A stretch of 64,000 bases of DNA from Cryptomeria japonica (taxonomy: Eukaryota; Streptophyta; Pinopsida; Cupressales; Cupressaceae), in the NCBI RefSeq assembly GCF_030272615.1, contig NC_081415.1:375175392-375239391 (forward strand). The letters run 5' to 3'. Made by a program: the position numbers and the translations under genes. The notes under the pieces were generated by a model, which was given only the letters and a program-made list of their open reading frames with translations, made no database searches and was not told the DNA's origin. Shown piece after piece: positions 1-13,280 of this stretch; position 1 is the first letter of the stretch; every line of letters starts with the position of its first letter.

Positions 1-3000
1 CATTAAATCTCGATTATGAAACTTATCATAGTCCCAAATCATCATTTTCAAGATTGTGCTTCCTTAATGCAAGTTTGAAGCATCAAAATGTGTGTTTGCA
101 GATAACACTAGCTTGAAAATGCAAGTTCTGATTCCGAAGTTATGAACATGAAAGCATGATTATCAAACTTATCGTACTCCCAAATAACCATTTTAAAGCT
201 TGTGCTTCCTAAACGCAAGTTTTGAAGCATCAAAATGTGTGTTTTCAGGTAACACAAGCTTCAAAATACAAGTTTTGATTCTGAAGCTACGAACACAAAA
301 TCTCAATTATGAAACTTATCCTACTCTGAAACCATCATTTCAAAGCTTGTGCTTCCTAAACACATGTTTTGAAGCATCAAAATGTGTGTTTGGAGGTGAC
401 ACAAGCTTGAAAATCCAAGTTCTAATTTTGAAACCATGAACATGAAAGCATGATTATGAAGCTTATCATACTCCCAAAATATTCATTTTCAAGCTTGTGC
501 TTCCTAAACACAAGTTTAAAAGCATCAAAATGTGTGTTTGTGGGTAACACAAGCATGAAAATTCAAGTTTTGATTTTGAAACCACGAATATTACAGTGCA
601 ATTATCAAGCTTATCGTCCTCCCAAATCATCATTTTTAAACTTGTGCTTCCTAAGCCCAAGTTTTGAAGCATCAAAATGTGTGTTTGGAGATAACATAAG
701 CTTGAAAATGCAAGTTCTAATTCTGAAGCCACGAATATTAAAGTGTTATTACAAAACTTATCATACTCCCAAATCATCATTTTCAAGCTTGTGCTTCCTA
801 AACACAAGTTTTGAAGCTGCAAATTATGTGTTTTGAGGTAACAAAAGCTTGAAAATGCAAGTTTTGATTCCGCAACCACGAACACAAAAGCGCAGTTATG
901 AATCTTATCATACTCTGCAAAAATCATTTCAAAGCTTGTGCTTCCTAAACAAAGGTTTTGATGCATCAAAATGTGTGTTTGGAGGAAAAAAAAGCTTGAA
1001 AATGCAAGTTTTGATTCGGAAGCCATGAACATGAAAACACGATTATGAAATTTATCATACTCCCAAATAATCATTTTCAAGCTTGTGCTTCCTAATTGGA
1101 AGTTTTGAATCATCAAAATGTGTGTTTGTTGATAACACACACTTGAAAATTCAAGTTTTTATTCTGAAGCCACAAACATAAAAAGCATGATTATCAAACT
1201 TATTGTACTCCCAAATAATCATTTTCAAGCTTGTGCTTCCTAAATGCATCAAAATGTGTGTTTGGAGGTAACACAAGCTTCAAAATGCAAGTTCTGATTC
1301 AGAAGCCACGTACATGAAAGAGTGATTATGAAACTTACCATACTTCCAAATCATCATTTTCTAGATTGTGCTTCCTAAACAAAAGTTTTGAAGCATAAAA
1401 ATGTGTGCTTGGAGGTAACACAAGCTTTAAAATGCAATTTCTAATTTTGAACCCATGAACATGAAAATGCGATTATGAAACTTATCATACTCCAAAATCA
1501 TGATTTTCAATCTTGTGCTTCCTAAATGCAAGTTTTAAAGCATCAAAATATGTGTTTGGTGGTAACACAAGCTTAAAAATTCAAGTTCTGATTACAAACC
1601 CATGAACATGAAAGCATGATTATGAAAATTATCGTACTCCAAATTATCATTCTCAAGCTTGTGCTTCCTAAACGCAAGTTTTGAACCATCAGAATGTGTA
1701 TTTGCAGGTTATGCAAGCTTGAAAATGCAAGTTTTAATTTTGAAGCCACAAAAATGTAAGCATGATTATGAAACTTATCCTACTCCCAAATCATTATTTT
1801 CAAGCTTGTGCCTCCTAAATGCAAGTTTAAAAGCATCAAAATGTGTATTTGGAGGCACGACAAGCTTGAAAATACAAGTTCTGAATCTAAAACCACAAAC
1901 ATCAAAGCGTGATTCTGAAACTTATCATACTCCCAGATCATCGTTTTCAAGCTTGTGCTTTCTAAACGCAAGTTTCCAACCATCAAAATGTGTGTTTAGA
2001 GGTAATGCAAGCTTCAAAATGCAAGTTCTAATTCTAAAGCTACGAACATTAAATCGCAATTATGAAACTTATTGTAGTCCCACATCATCATTTTCAAGCT
2101 TGTTCTTCCTAAATGCTTGTTTTGAAGCATCAAAATATGTATTTGCAGATAACACAAGCTTGAAAATGCATGTTATAATTCTGAAGCCACGAATATTAAA
2201 GTGTTATTACAAAACCTACCATACTCCCAAATCATCATTTTCAAGCTTGTGCTTCCCAAACACAAGTTTTCAAGCATCAAAATGTGTGTTTCGAGGTAAC
2301 ACAATCTTGAAAATGTAAGTTTTGATTCTGAAGCCACAAACACGAAAGCACGATTATGAAACTTATCGTAATTTGAAATCATCGTTTCAAAGCTTGTGCT
2401 TCCTAAACACAAGTTATGAATCATCAAAATGTGTGTTTGGAGGTAACACAAGCTTGCAAATGCAAGTTTTAATTTCTAAGCCACGAATATGAAAGCACGA
2501 TTATGAAACTTATCGTACTCTTAAATAATCATTTTCAAGCTTGTGCTTCCTAAACACAAGTTTAAAAGAATCAAAATGTGTGTTTGGAGGTAACATAAGC
2601 TTGAAAATGCAAGTTCTGATTCTGAAGCCACGAACATGAAATCATGATTATGAAACTTATCGTGCTCCCAATTCATCACTTTCAAGTTTGTGCTTCCTCA
2701 ACGCATGTTTTGAAGCATCAAAATGTGTGTTTGGAGGTACAACAATATTGAAAATGAAAGTTTTGATTCTGAATCCACGAATAACAAAGCGTAATTATGA
2801 AACTTATTGTACTCCCAAATCATCATTTTCAAGCTTATGCTTCCTAAACACAAGTTTTGAAGCATCAAAATGTGTGTTTGGAGGTAACAGAAACTTGAAA
2901 ATGGAAGTTTTGATTTTGAAGCGATGAACATGAAACCGTGATTATTAAACTTATCGTACTCCTAAATCATCATTTTCAAGCTTGTGCTTCCTAAACGCAA

Positions 3001-3215
3001 GTTTGAAGCATCAAAATGTATCTTTAGAGGCACAACAAGCTTGAAAATGCAAGTTCTAATTCTGAAGCCATGAACATTAAAGTGTGATTATTGATCTTAT
3101 CATACTCCCAAAGCATCATTTTGAAGCTTGTGCTTCTTTAACGTAAGTTTCTAAGCATCACAATGTTTGCTCGGAGGTAACACAAGATTGAAAATACAAG
3201 TTCTGATTCTAAAGC
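1..3215. repeat. 147-bp satellite array, block 1
   Basis: Head-to-tail monomers, about 22 copies, all in one orientation. Each unit reads roughly: ACTCCCAAATCATCATTTTC, then CAAGCTTGTGCTTCC, GCAAGTTTTGAAGCATC, AAAATGTGTGTTTGGAGG, TAACACAAGCTTG, AAAATGCAAGTTCTGATTC, GAAGCCACGAACATG, and GATTATGAAACTTATCG. In block 2, successive GTACTCCC landmarks at 40415, 40562, 40709 and 40856 are exactly 147 bases apart. Copies differ from each other at many positions, so the array is old. Because 147 is divisible by three, long open frames with a 49-residue period run on both strands; I do not call them genes. The block is cut at 3215 by the outer copia element. Confidence 0.97.
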
Positions 3216-3970
3216 TGTTGGGAAAATGGTGTCTCTACCTTGCATTTGCATGAGGTTACTATTTATAGTATGTTTTTATTTGTGCACACAATGGTGAGAA
3301 ATTTTCCCTAAAGCTTCTAGTTGGCTAGATAAGCATTCCAATAAAGTTACGTTGGAAGATCACATATAGTTTTGAACATATTAAGTTTTTTTTTTGTTTT
3401 GGAGGGATCCAATGAAAGGTTTAATTTGATTTTGAGGAATTTAGAGGCTCTGAAACACCTTGAAAAGTGGGCATAAGTAGTGTAGCAACTTACGAGGCAT
3501 TAAAGAACTTTGTTAGCTTCTCGACGCTTCAAACGGTTCATCAATAGGACACACAATTCTCAGGTTATGGCCTATGAAAGTTTGTACTCATGAAATAGGA
3601 AATATAAAATACAATGGACACATAATCAGTTTTTAAAATGTTGGGACACGTCATATGGAATCTAGAAGGGACACGTCTTATGGCTATTGAGTTACCTCTG
3701 AATCTCTTATTAGTGGTACTCTTGTGAAGAGCTTTCTCTGCAACTATATTGTAATTTGTTTTGATTGTTGAATAATATATTGGGTAGCTTTTGGAGTGTG
3801 GGGTTTTTCTCCGGAAAGGGTTTTCCCATGTAAATCACTATGTTATGGTTTGAATGTTATTATATCTATTATTGTTTTTTGTAACTGTTGTGATGATCTG
3901 TAAAAATTTTTGCATTATCCTCCTCTCAAGGTTATTGTAGGAAGTTGTTCCGCTACTTAACTTCCTTACA
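3216..3970 (+). repeat. 5' LTR of outer copia
   Basis: Starts TGTTGGGAAAATGG and ends CTTCCTTACA just before the primer site. It aligns along its length with 38871-39740, for example GATCACATATAGTTTTGAA, GGCTATTGAGTTACCTCTGA and TGTTATGGTTTGAATGTTAT. It is about 115 bases shorter than the 3' LTR. The missing part, between AAGGGA and GTCTTATGG near 3675-3690, is the stretch that in the 3' LTR contains CTATATATGAGG, the best TATA-like site. Confidence 0.9.
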
Positions 3971-3986
3971 AGTGGTATCAGAGCTT
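3971..3986 (+). other. Primer binding site (tRNA-iMet type), outer copia
   Basis: AGTGGTATCAGAGCTT lies directly after the LTR end. TGGTATCAGAGC is the standard copia primer site complementary to initiator-methionine tRNA. Confidence 0.9.
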
Positions 3987-4066
3987 CACCTTTCGTTTCA
4001 GTTGTGGGTTGTTGGGTTTTTTGAACTAATCCAGATTTGAGTGGGAGCTTGTGCAAATGACACTTT

Positions 4067-5419
4067 TTGATCTTGTTGCGGGAAATTTCAGATGGCCAGT
4101 TCGTCAGGGAAATAGAGGTGGAGAAATATAATGAAATGAATTTTGAGATGTGGAAGCTGAAGATGGAAGATCTACTAATAGATCAAGATCTATGGGATGT
4201 TGTTGATTCAAATTTCCAAAGGCCCTCAAATCCTACCGTGATGGCTCAATATGATGTTATGGACCAAAAAGCCAAGTGTCTAATCAGATTGTACTTGGCA
4301 GAGTTTGTTACGATCAATTTCCACAAAGAAAATAGTGCAAAGAAGCTATGGACTAAGCTTGGTGAAATGTATCAAGCAAAATATTTATTAAATCATATTT
4401 TCTTAGGGAAGAAATTACATTCCTTGAAGATGGAAGAGGGTGGATGAATTGCAGACCACCTGGAAGCATTCAATATGTTGGTGGCTCAATTGGTATTTGT
4501 CGGTGTTAATATGAATGAAGAGGATAAATACTAGATCTTGCTTTGTTCTTTTCCTGGTTCATAGGATTCTCTTGTTATGGATTTCGGTAGTACTTCTGTT
4601 ATTTTGAAGTCTAAAGATGTGGTGGGTGCCCTACTTGGTGAAGAGATGCGGAGGAAGGTATCCCTCAGTTTAAAGGAATCCCTAACTGTCTGTGGAATAA
4701 CTAAGGAGAAAGGCAAGAAGAATGAGAGGTGTGATAAGTCCAAATCAAGAGGGAGATCAAAATCTCTTGGAAAGTCCAAAGTCATTTGTTGGAATTGCGG
4801 TAAACCAGGTCACATCTGTAAGGACTGCAAAGAAGAAAAAAATAAGAAAAAGAAAAAGTTTGATTCTAATTCCAAGTCCAAAAAGGAAGATGGTGATGAA
4901 TTCATCGTAGCTTTGGTGACTCATGCAAGTAATAGTGCTTGGTTAATTGACTCAGGTGCATCTTTTCATATGACTACCAATACAGATTGGTTTTCTAAAT
5001 ATGAAGAATTTAATGGAGGTAAGGTGTACTTGGGTGATGATACACATTTAGACATTGTTGGTCAGGGTAAAGTTAGAATCGAGTTTTCTGATGGTAGAAT
5101 AAAAAGGATTAATGGTGAGCTACATATACCTAGATTAAAACAAAATTTGTTATCTGTGAGAAAACTGATAGATGTGGGTGTGTAGGTAGTCTTTTATGAA
5201 GCAGGTTATAAGATGATTAAGGGTGCTATGGTAATCTATAGAGGTGTCAAGTTTGGCACTTTGTATAAGCTAGACAAATACATTGTTGAGTGTAATAGCA
5301 CTTTTATAAAAAGTAAATATGTGGAAGATTTGAGGGTTTCACCTTTAGCAGATGGAAATGGCTTTTGGGTACCTAAGGGTGCTCTTTCTTCTGAAGCAAA
5401 TTTACCTGCAAAGAATACT
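4067..5419 (+). pseudogene. gag and protease region of outer copia, interrupted
   Basis: The gag part shows the TNT1-type start (EVEKYNEMNFEMWKLKMEDL, then LLIDQDLWDVV) and UBN2-like continuation up to 4446, where a TGA replaces a codon. Further in-frame TAG codons occur near 4531 and 4562. A zinc knuckle CWNCGKPGHICKDC lies at about 4786-4828, followed by a lysine-rich linker. The protease active site is AWLIDSGASFHMT at about 4939-4977, with its catalytic Asp intact. Another in-frame TAG follows VGV at 5183. Coding stops at 5419, where the inner copia begins, and resumes in the same frame at 36119 after one copy of the target site. It is non-functional by stops and by the insertion. Confidence 0.9.
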
Positions 5420-7135
5420 TGTTGAACATAATGTACCACTAAGAGGGGGGTGAATCAGTGGTTCCTAAACTCTTTTCCTTTTAAACCAAGACTTGAGTAC
5501 CGGTTAACAACCTAAACACTAAACAATCAAACAGACAAGATAAGAGTGGATATAAAAGAAGCCAAAAACACAAATGCATAACCCACAACACCAGATGTAC
5601 GAGGAAAACCCAATATAAGGAAAAACCTCAGTGAGAAATATTGTTGGAGTCTACTGATCCAATCCAACCTCACAATGAAACAACATATTACAATGATTTA
5701 CAGCACCAACACCCTGCACCAAGCACCACCTCGGTGTAATATAATGCAATACAATTTTAATGCAATGAAAGCACCTACTTGCAAATGAGCTCTAAAAAAC
5801 TTAATCAACAGATGTCTGCAGGTTAACAACCTCCTCTTCTTTACTGGTTCTTACACTGTCGGTTATCAGATTACTCTCTCTGATCACTCACCGATTACTC
5901 CCAGTCTTTCCTCTCTCTCTGCCTCACACTTCACAGTGTCACTCTTGGATCTGCCTTCCTAACAAATTACTCCTTATTAATAAGCTTGATTGTTAAGACT
6001 GTAACAGTTTACTGGTTACTCTATCTCTACCGGTTAGTCCCTCTCACCGATTCAGCCTAATATCACACATTGTAACTCTCTGAAAAATAACTCTAAGGCA
6101 AATAGTTTTTCTTTTTTCTCAAGCTCTCTTTCCTCTCACACCTCACATCTAGCATCAAATCATTTTAGTCTTGAGTTCACCTATTTCTCTGTGAGGGTTC
6201 CCACCAAGCGAAACATTCAAACTATGTCATGTTAGGTTTTTCCTTCATCAAATCAATCTGTATTAGATTTGATCTGATTTTATTTTCAAGAATGGTAATA
6301 TGCACCACACCAAACAGCATCCCCATCTCCTCGCTTTTCAATGTGTGTTTTCTATTTTAGGATGTCTACAACATGCTTTTTTGCGTTTCTCTATCAATTG
6401 ACATTAATGGCTTGGTTGTTTCCTTTGGCAAATGGGTACAAAGATCAAATCGTCTTGCAAGGTCAGTTCAATCATCTTGCCACCTTGTCTTCCTCGAGAC
6501 GCAACATTCTGCCATCCTCCCATGATTTTTGGGTTCTTCATTAATGTCAACCTGCTTGTTGACTACTACATCGATGAATACTTCACCGACCTCTGCGTAA
6601 TTGCCACCTGGTTTCCACTTGTCATCCTTGTCAACATCCACCTATGATGAGTTTGCAATGTCAGTTTGGCATCATCTTCGGTTTGATATGTCTATTTGAC
6701 ATCCTTCACCGACCAAGACTAACTACCGGTTCAACTCACCTTACCGATACAACCTAACTTCACTGATGAACCTTCATACTTGTTGACCTCTTGTACGTCG
6801 GTGGATCAACTTGGCCTTCCATCAAACATGTTGGTCCATCTACTAAGTCCATTTGCCCGTAGCATTAAACTTCTATGTGTATATTGATTCACATCCTTCA
6901 TTTCTTCTTTGCACGCTTGCTTTGCCTTGCCGATGGTCATGCTTTACCAGTAGATGATGCATTTCATGTGTACCGGTAACATACCTTTTTGTCTACTTAA
7001 ACACATATTGGTTGACATACCTTATTGGCTGACTTACCTTTGTTTTTGTCTTACTTCACCCATACCGGTTACCACTACTTACTCACCGATGACCATGCCA
7101 TACTAATTGACATCAATGACAACCTAATGCCAATA
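5420..7135 (-). repeat. 3' LTR of inner copia
   Basis: Matches 34429-36113 throughout, starting TGTTGAACATAATGTACCAC. It holds many scattered copies of a short motif of the ACCGGTTA or ACCGAT type, for example near 5498, 5889, 6027, 6045, 6723 and 7062. A 67-codon frame at 6341-6544 is also open in the other LTR, which I attribute to sequence identity. Confidence 0.93.
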
Positions 7136-7147
7136 ATCTCCCCCTTT
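7136..7147 (-). other. Polypurine tract of inner copia
   Basis: On the minus strand the sequence is AAAGGGGGAGAT immediately before the 3' LTR. This is the usual plus-strand priming site. Confidence 0.85.
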
Positions 7148-7399
7148 AGAATTGATGTCAACTCACTGAAAGTCTTCACACCAGTAGATTTCTCCCCCTT
7201 TGACACAATGACAAAGGGCCAGGTTACTTCATTGTCCCCCTTTTATTCATACTTATCTCCCCCTTAGTCAAATCTTCTCTTAGTGATTACAGTCAGTACT
7301 GAGACATATAACCTTGAACTTTCCCTATGATCAGCATATGGTTCAAGAGATATGGATACGAATATGAACTCCCCCTGAATCGTATATCTCCTTACAAAT

Positions 7400-8366
7400 T
7401 TAAGTGCATGAGGCAAGTGATACAACTCCCAACTTGATTCTTAAGTACTCAAAGTGCTTATCGGTAATGGTTTGGTGAAGATGTCTGCCATTTGTTCTCA
7501 TGTAGAGACATATTCCATCTTTACTTCATGTCCTTCAACCTTCTCTCTAAGAAAATGATACTTGATGGCTATATGCTTTGTCCTTGAATGCATCATCGGA
7601 TTCTTTGATATGTTGATGGCACTTGAATTATCACACCAGATGGGAATAGGATCAAAGATGTCCACTTGTATGTCCTTGAGGGTTTTCTTCATCCAAAGCA
7701 CCTGAGAGCAGCATGTAGCAACAACATTGTATTCTGCTTCAGCAGTTGATAGGGAGATTGAATCTTGCTTCTTGCTATGCCATGAGACCAACTGATCACC
7801 TAGGAAGAATGCACCACCACTTGTGCTCTTATGTTCATCAATGCAACCTGCCCAATCAACATCAGTATATGCTTCTAAGATGAATTCCCCTTGTTTAGGG
7901 TACCATGATCCATAATTGAGTGTCCCTTGCAGGTACCTAAAAATTTTGCTTATATCATTCATATGTGAGTTCATAGGTTTTGCTTGAAATCTAGCCACCA
8001 TACACACTGTCTACACTATATCCGATCTAGAAGCAGTAAGATACAATAAATTGCCTATCATGGATCTATATGATGTTTGATCCACCACTAGTGACTCATC
8101 ATTCTTGTTTAATTTGCTTCCAGTCACCATAGGGGTACTCACCGATTTGCAGTCCCCATTTGAAACTTCTTGGACATATCCTTTGCATACTTGGTTTGTG
8201 AGATAATTATTCCCTTATCTAGCTGTGATATCTGCAAACCAAGGAAGTGTGTCAATTCTCCAAGCATTGACATCTCTAATTCTAACTGCATCTGATCAGC
8301 AAAATCTTTACAAAGAGTGTCCTTGTTGCCTCCAAAGATGATGTCATCTACATACACAACCACAGT
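7400..8366 (-). pseudogene. Inner copia pol, 3' part: end of reverse transcriptase and RNase H
   Basis: Reading right to left, it begins at the CACTA junction with VVVYVDDIIFGGNKD, the copia reverse-transcriptase catalytic box (YVDD, intact), and continues with HFLGLQISQ and the connection domain. RNase H follows at 8007-7498: DVDWAGCIDEHKSTSGGAFF, SWHSKKQDSISLSTAEAEY and WCDNSSAINISKNP. The terminal ADIFTKPLP motif lies near 7490 and is followed by a one-base frameshift before HFEYLRIKLGV. An in-frame stop lies between the reverse transcriptase and RNase H parts near 8008. The upstream part of the same gene is at 30083-34353. Confidence 0.93.
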
Positions 8367-8369
8367 GAT

Positions 8370-8384
8370 CACTAATACATTTGG
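8370..8384 (+). repeat. Left terminal inverted repeat of CACTA
   Basis: CACTAATACATTTGG, directly preceded by the target duplication GAT. It pairs with 30065-30079 at 13 of 15 positions. Confidence 0.95.
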
Positions 8385-8600
8385 CCTAAAATTCCGACAG
8401 AGGTTTCTGACGGAGAAGGTATATTGTGACCAAATTTGATTTTTTTTGAAAAAATGCTCGAATTCGTCAGAATTCCAATGATAATTCCACATTTGGTTTC
8501 AACAGAGAAGGAATTGGCAATGAAATTTGTGTTTTTTGAGAAAAAGTACCCGCGTTTGTCAAAATTCTGATGACCGCGAGCATTACTTAAAAAAGAAAAA
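8385..8600. repeat. Left subterminal repeats of CACTA
   Basis: Contains degenerate copies of a short palindrome-like motif: AATTCCGACAGAGG, TTTCTGACGG, AATTCGTCAGAATTCC, ATGATAATTCC and GTCAAAATTCTGATGAC. The same motif recurs at the other end. In studied CACTA elements such subterminal repeats bind the TNPA-type protein; that role is inferred here. Confidence 0.75.
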
Positions 8601-9467
8601 AAAGAGAAAGCCATTTGATAAATCATTAATCCCTCCTACCTAGACTTCATCCCGTCGACCTCTGGCATCCACAAATACATTGGGCATTACAAGGAGGGAA
8701 ACAAAACATTTTGGATTGAGGTCACCCAGGATAGGTAAATAGGGCCTCCATAGTTGGGGGTGGGGGGTTCCGCCAAGATCCGGTTGAATAAAAAAGGTAG
8801 GGTAATCAACCAATTCATTCACAAGATGTTTTATCAACTAAACATCTTCTATTAAGTTGGCAATCCACTTTTAGAGAGAATAATAAAATTTTAATGAATT
8901 GCTAAACTATAAAGGCTAATCCTAAAACTTTGATAGTGAAAAATTAGACTTTGCTTCAAAGATATTTATCAAATTTGCAAATGAATTTTGATTAAAACAT
9001 GAATAAGCCAAATTAGGGTTTTCTAAAAATTTCAATTAAAACTGTTTCAAAATCTTGATTTATGTCTGAAATTTGATAAAATTGAACCTAGATCTGATAA
9101 AAATGATCAAAAAATATGTCAAAATTAGACCTACAAGAAATTAATGATAATAACTTACAAATCTGATGCCCAAAATCTATTGTTCACCGATCAAAATTTT
9201 GCTCCAAAAATCATTATGTTTGTGACAATGTGTCGAATTTGCTTGATGTAGTGATGAAATTGTTTGAATTTTACATAGGAGGTTGCATTTGGCTTGGTTG
9301 ATGATCAAGTTGTATCCTTCTTATAATGAATTTTACTGCTCAACTTTTTTTCTCTAGCTCATATTCATTGTCTGGTAGAAAAAGAGATAAATAAGATTGA
9401 ATTGGATGGTTGATCAAATGAAATGATTAATTATCCTCTTTATAGGCATAACCTCTTTCTTGTCTTC

Positions 9468-9577
9468 CTTTCTCCTTGAGTGGTGTACCCTTATGATAGT
9501 TGACTTGCTTTAACAAACAAAATATTTTATCCCTTCTCCTTGAGCGGTGTACTCTTATGATAGTCGACTTAGCTTTT
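9468..9577. repeat. Two-copy tandem duplication, about 65 bp
   Basis: The phrase CTCCTTGAGTGGTGTACCC followed by TTATGATAGTTGACTT at about 9471 recurs at about 9536 with a few changes (CTCCTTGAGCGGTGTACTC, TTATGATAGTCGACTT). Confidence 0.8.
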
Positions 9578-12500
9578 GATATGTTTATTATTTTAAAAAA
9601 AATGGAATTTTCAACAGTTGTGCTTGAATATGATTCTCCTTTTAGATCCATGTCAACCGTCATTTCCTTTTAGTTGGCGTCGAGTTCTTTGAATGGTCAT
9701 CATTTTTAAGATCCACATATCATGAGCCAAAGGATCATATTCAAGATTTGCTTCATCTCCAATCCTCTACATTTTTAAGATCCACAAATGGGGTTGAGGC
9801 TAAGTCTTGGTTACTTAGCTTGGACTTATGCTTTGGGTTGCATCTATATGTGAGCAACCTAAAGGCATAATTTGCAATGCAATTTTTGAGAGGACTTGCT
9901 TCCACCTTGTGAAACTGGGAGGATAAAATGCACCAACTCACATTGGAAACCCTCTCATGGGATACCATTTTGGAGTGCTCCAAAGTGTGTTCTATTTCAA
10001 AATATTTTTGAAAAAGATGCATGGATGAGTTTTACATTTTACATAATGAGGTTTCGTAGTGGTTCAACATGAGAGTTAGTTTTTGGAGTTCTTGTAGTTT
10101 GTAGATTACATCCAAGATAAGTTACTTGTCAATTATTTCATTAGGGATGGAAAGCCCAAAATTTCAGTTCTCCTACACATGGCCAATCCAAATGACTTTA
10201 AGGTTGCTATGGCAAAGTCTCTTATGGAAGAGGAGGTACATGGGAGGACATAAGAGGCATGAGAGAAGTTTGTAACCTTGATCAAGGGACTAAAGTGTCC
10301 ATAGGCCTCCCCATTATTCAAAGGATAATTTAGACTTACTATATGATTTCAAAGAAAAACCCAATAGTATAAATATTAGGGACAAAGGTCCAGATCATAC
10401 TAGGGGCCATAGGGTAGTCACACATGACCATCATTGACACAAGGATATTTTAGGTATGAGAGACTATAGGGCTATCAAGCTAGGCCTTCTATGACTCAAC
10501 AACCTTTTAGGGGAGAATCTAATGTTTTTAGTAGTTAGGATCTTCTAATTATGGTGGGGCCTAGCCAACATAGGGTTATAGGAGAGGCACATGTTATGTA
10601 TATGTTAGTATTAGATAGAGAGTTCCCACAAGGTTTTAGAGTAGGTGGACACCATCCTACGATGTCAAAGTAGATAGTTGATATGTGGGTCTTTACCCTC
10701 CCAACCACTCAACATATACCACCATGGGTCTTTATCCTCCCAACCACCCAAAGGTCAAAGGAAGATTCACTGCTGCAACACTCACTTTTTGTGACAGTCT
10801 CAAACACTTAGGAAAGTCACTCCTTTCATGTCCATTCTTCTTCACAATACTCTCTATCATTAATTATGATGATAGTGTACCTCCTTAAACCTTCCACCAA
10901 CACCAAACTCAATACCAAACTCTTTCCCAATCTTGCTAATGGATTAGAAGGCATGAACAGAGGATCAACCAAACTCTTTCCCAATCTCGACTAATCTAGA
11001 CTTGTAGCAGACCTTATCAATTTTCTGCTTTTTCATAAAGATCTTGAAGATAATGCTCACTATTTTATATCATTGACTATGATCTGAATTTGACTGCATC
11101 CTACATTGTTCACAATAGTCATAGATCATGATCTTCACCCAACAATGACATTTTATCAAATAGACTAACATTATTCATCTTGTATGCTCTCTAAACTTGG
11201 GTATTAAGGTTGTCTTATGCATTATCACATGACTCTTTTTTCTTGTTCTTAGGGTTGCCTATTTCTCTAAACATGACTAGGCTTTTTCACTATGTTGACT
11301 ACCACCTTTAATGGACTTCCATCATGAAGACTTATTACTATTGCCCTCTTTGATTGTCAAAAGATGACTAAAATGTTTGCATAGGTGAACTAGATCTATT
11401 CATGTGAGTTTTCTTCATAATATTGGTAACTATCATACTTTGACCATAAGGATACCACCTTACCTCTTTATGTCTTGACATGATTCTTTGTTCACATAGT
11501 TATATTTTTGTCATAAAACCTTGTTGCCTCATACAATTTGGATGATAAAAAAACTTCTACAAAATCTATCATTGGATTGTCTTTTGATGTTGTGACTACT
11601 TTGAGATTCATGCTTATATTCTTATGTTCCTAAGAATATCATATTCTCCATTATCGGTTCTTTATGTAAACATATATATTTTATCATTGGCAATGGTTTG
11701 CATACATTCATAGGAATTCAAGGCCAAGAATAAATCTCTACTCCTTGGTGTTAATGAAATCCCTCTAAGCATGTGTTTTCTTCATCTCTAAAACTTTTCT
11801 TTCCACCCTTGTTCTCTATAGCACTTCAGACCTATCCATTAGGCATGAGCTTTTAATCTCTATGTTTGGCTGCTATAAAAATTCTATTTGGATTGTATCA
11901 TTTACTGCTCCATCTATTTTTTATCATCTTCTCATTGTTCTACTCACTGTATTCTACCTAATGGCTAACATCTATGTGGTTTCTATGACTATTAACCCTT
12001 GGGGGTTGTCATCATATCTTTGCAAACATCTTATTTTGGCCCTCCTTATGTAATATTTACAAATTAATATCTCTCCTAAGTAATTGATAACGATTATATA
12101 TTTATCAATAAACAATCTAAATTGAATGCAAATACTTTTTCCTTTGCAATGTAAGGTATTGGCTTTCGATTGACATCCTACCTCAATCTCTGATCTTGGT
12201 TGAAAACTCTTCTTAACTCGCTCTTTGACTGCTCGTTGAATCTTTGGGACTTCTCTTCATATGCATGATTCTTCACGTTGTTCAGATTATTGCCATTTTT
12301 TTGGCTTCTTTGGTGGTGCAGTAGGTGTATAAGGGTTTACATGCAACTTTTTTTTAGTAGTTAAACTCATTTTCACAATGAAGGAGCCCAAAAAGGAAGA
12401 AAAGTTGACATGAACACAAAGATACCTTGAATGCCATGTGAAATGATGATGATGATGGATTTTAATAACATCCACGAGGCCAAAGAAGCCCATGGGACCC

Positions 12501-12784
12501 ACAGACAACACACACCCTATAAAATTAGGGCATTATGACTTTAAACAACATGTAACCTCTTCTCAAGATCTGCTCTTCTTCAGTGAATTTTAATTAGCAA
12601 ACTTATCATTTTTTTGAGTTTTGTTTCCTCAAAAATCGTGTTTAAATTATTTATTTTTAAAATTTCTTTGTAAATGGCACTAATGTCACTATACATCGAG
12701 CATTTCATGACAAAATGTCACTCCATCTCTACTACTCCAGTGTTACAGAATAGGCACATTATTTTATCCCATTCTTTTATATGT

Positions 12785-13280
12785 AGGTTATAAGGGGCAA
12801 GGAAAAAGGATAAGGGGGTAGGGTGTTAGGTTAGGATAGGGATAGGATATGAGTAGGCTAGGATGGGGGTAGGTGATAAGATGGAAAGGGTAGGTCAATA
12901 GGTGTGTGGTAAAGATAAGCTTAAGGAAATAAAGGAAGTAAGACTTATGGGATGTGGATTATAATAGGTGATTTTAGGGGAATAAAGGGGTAAAGGGGTA
13001 GGAATTGTGGAGGGGAGTGTGAGATATAAGGTATGAGGGGAAGGGAGATGCTAGGATAAAATAGGGGTAGGGGTAAGGTGTAAAGGAAGTTAGTGGAGGG
13101 AGGTGAGGGTGTAAGATGGAAGGGTAGGTTTAAGTTAAGATTTGAAGGAGGTTAAGGCATGGGGTATGAAAGGTGGTTAAAGGATAGAGGATAGGAAGGT
13201 AGGTAAGTTAGAAGGTATGGTAAATGGACGTGAAGAGTGTTAGGGGAGGTGGAAATGGGAGGAAATGGAAATGGGAGTGA
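12785..13280. repeat. G- and A-rich low-complexity tract
   Basis: Nearly all bases on the + strand are G, A or T, with recurrent GGGTAGG, GGATAGG and GGGGTAAGG words, and hardly any C over about 500 bases. Several runs of three or more G lie close together, so quadruplex formation is conceivable. It is not the plant telomere repeat TTTAGGG. Confidence 0.7.

Noticed and set aside
466-1140. Long minus-strand open frame in satellite block 1 as a gene
   Set aside because: It is the satellite read in one of its open frames, with a 49-residue period; no start context, no conserved domain, and equivalent frames exist on both strands.
3971-3986. tRNA genes suggested by the TGGTATCA sequences (also 34414-34428 and 61638-61651)
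   Set aside because: Each is only the short primer site next to an LTR end; no cloverleaf sequence surrounds it.
6341-6544. 67-codon ORF conserved in both LTRs of the inner copia (also 35336-35539)
   Set aside because: Conservation is explained by LTR identity; substitutions show no clear coding pattern and no domain is visible.
10133-10600. Possible gag-like fragment in the CACTA left flank
   Set aside because: Only short suggestive stretches, several frames and many stops; it is too weak to call.
12785-13280. Interstitial telomere repeat
   Set aside because: The G-rich words are irregular and do not form TTTAGGG or a close variant in tandem.
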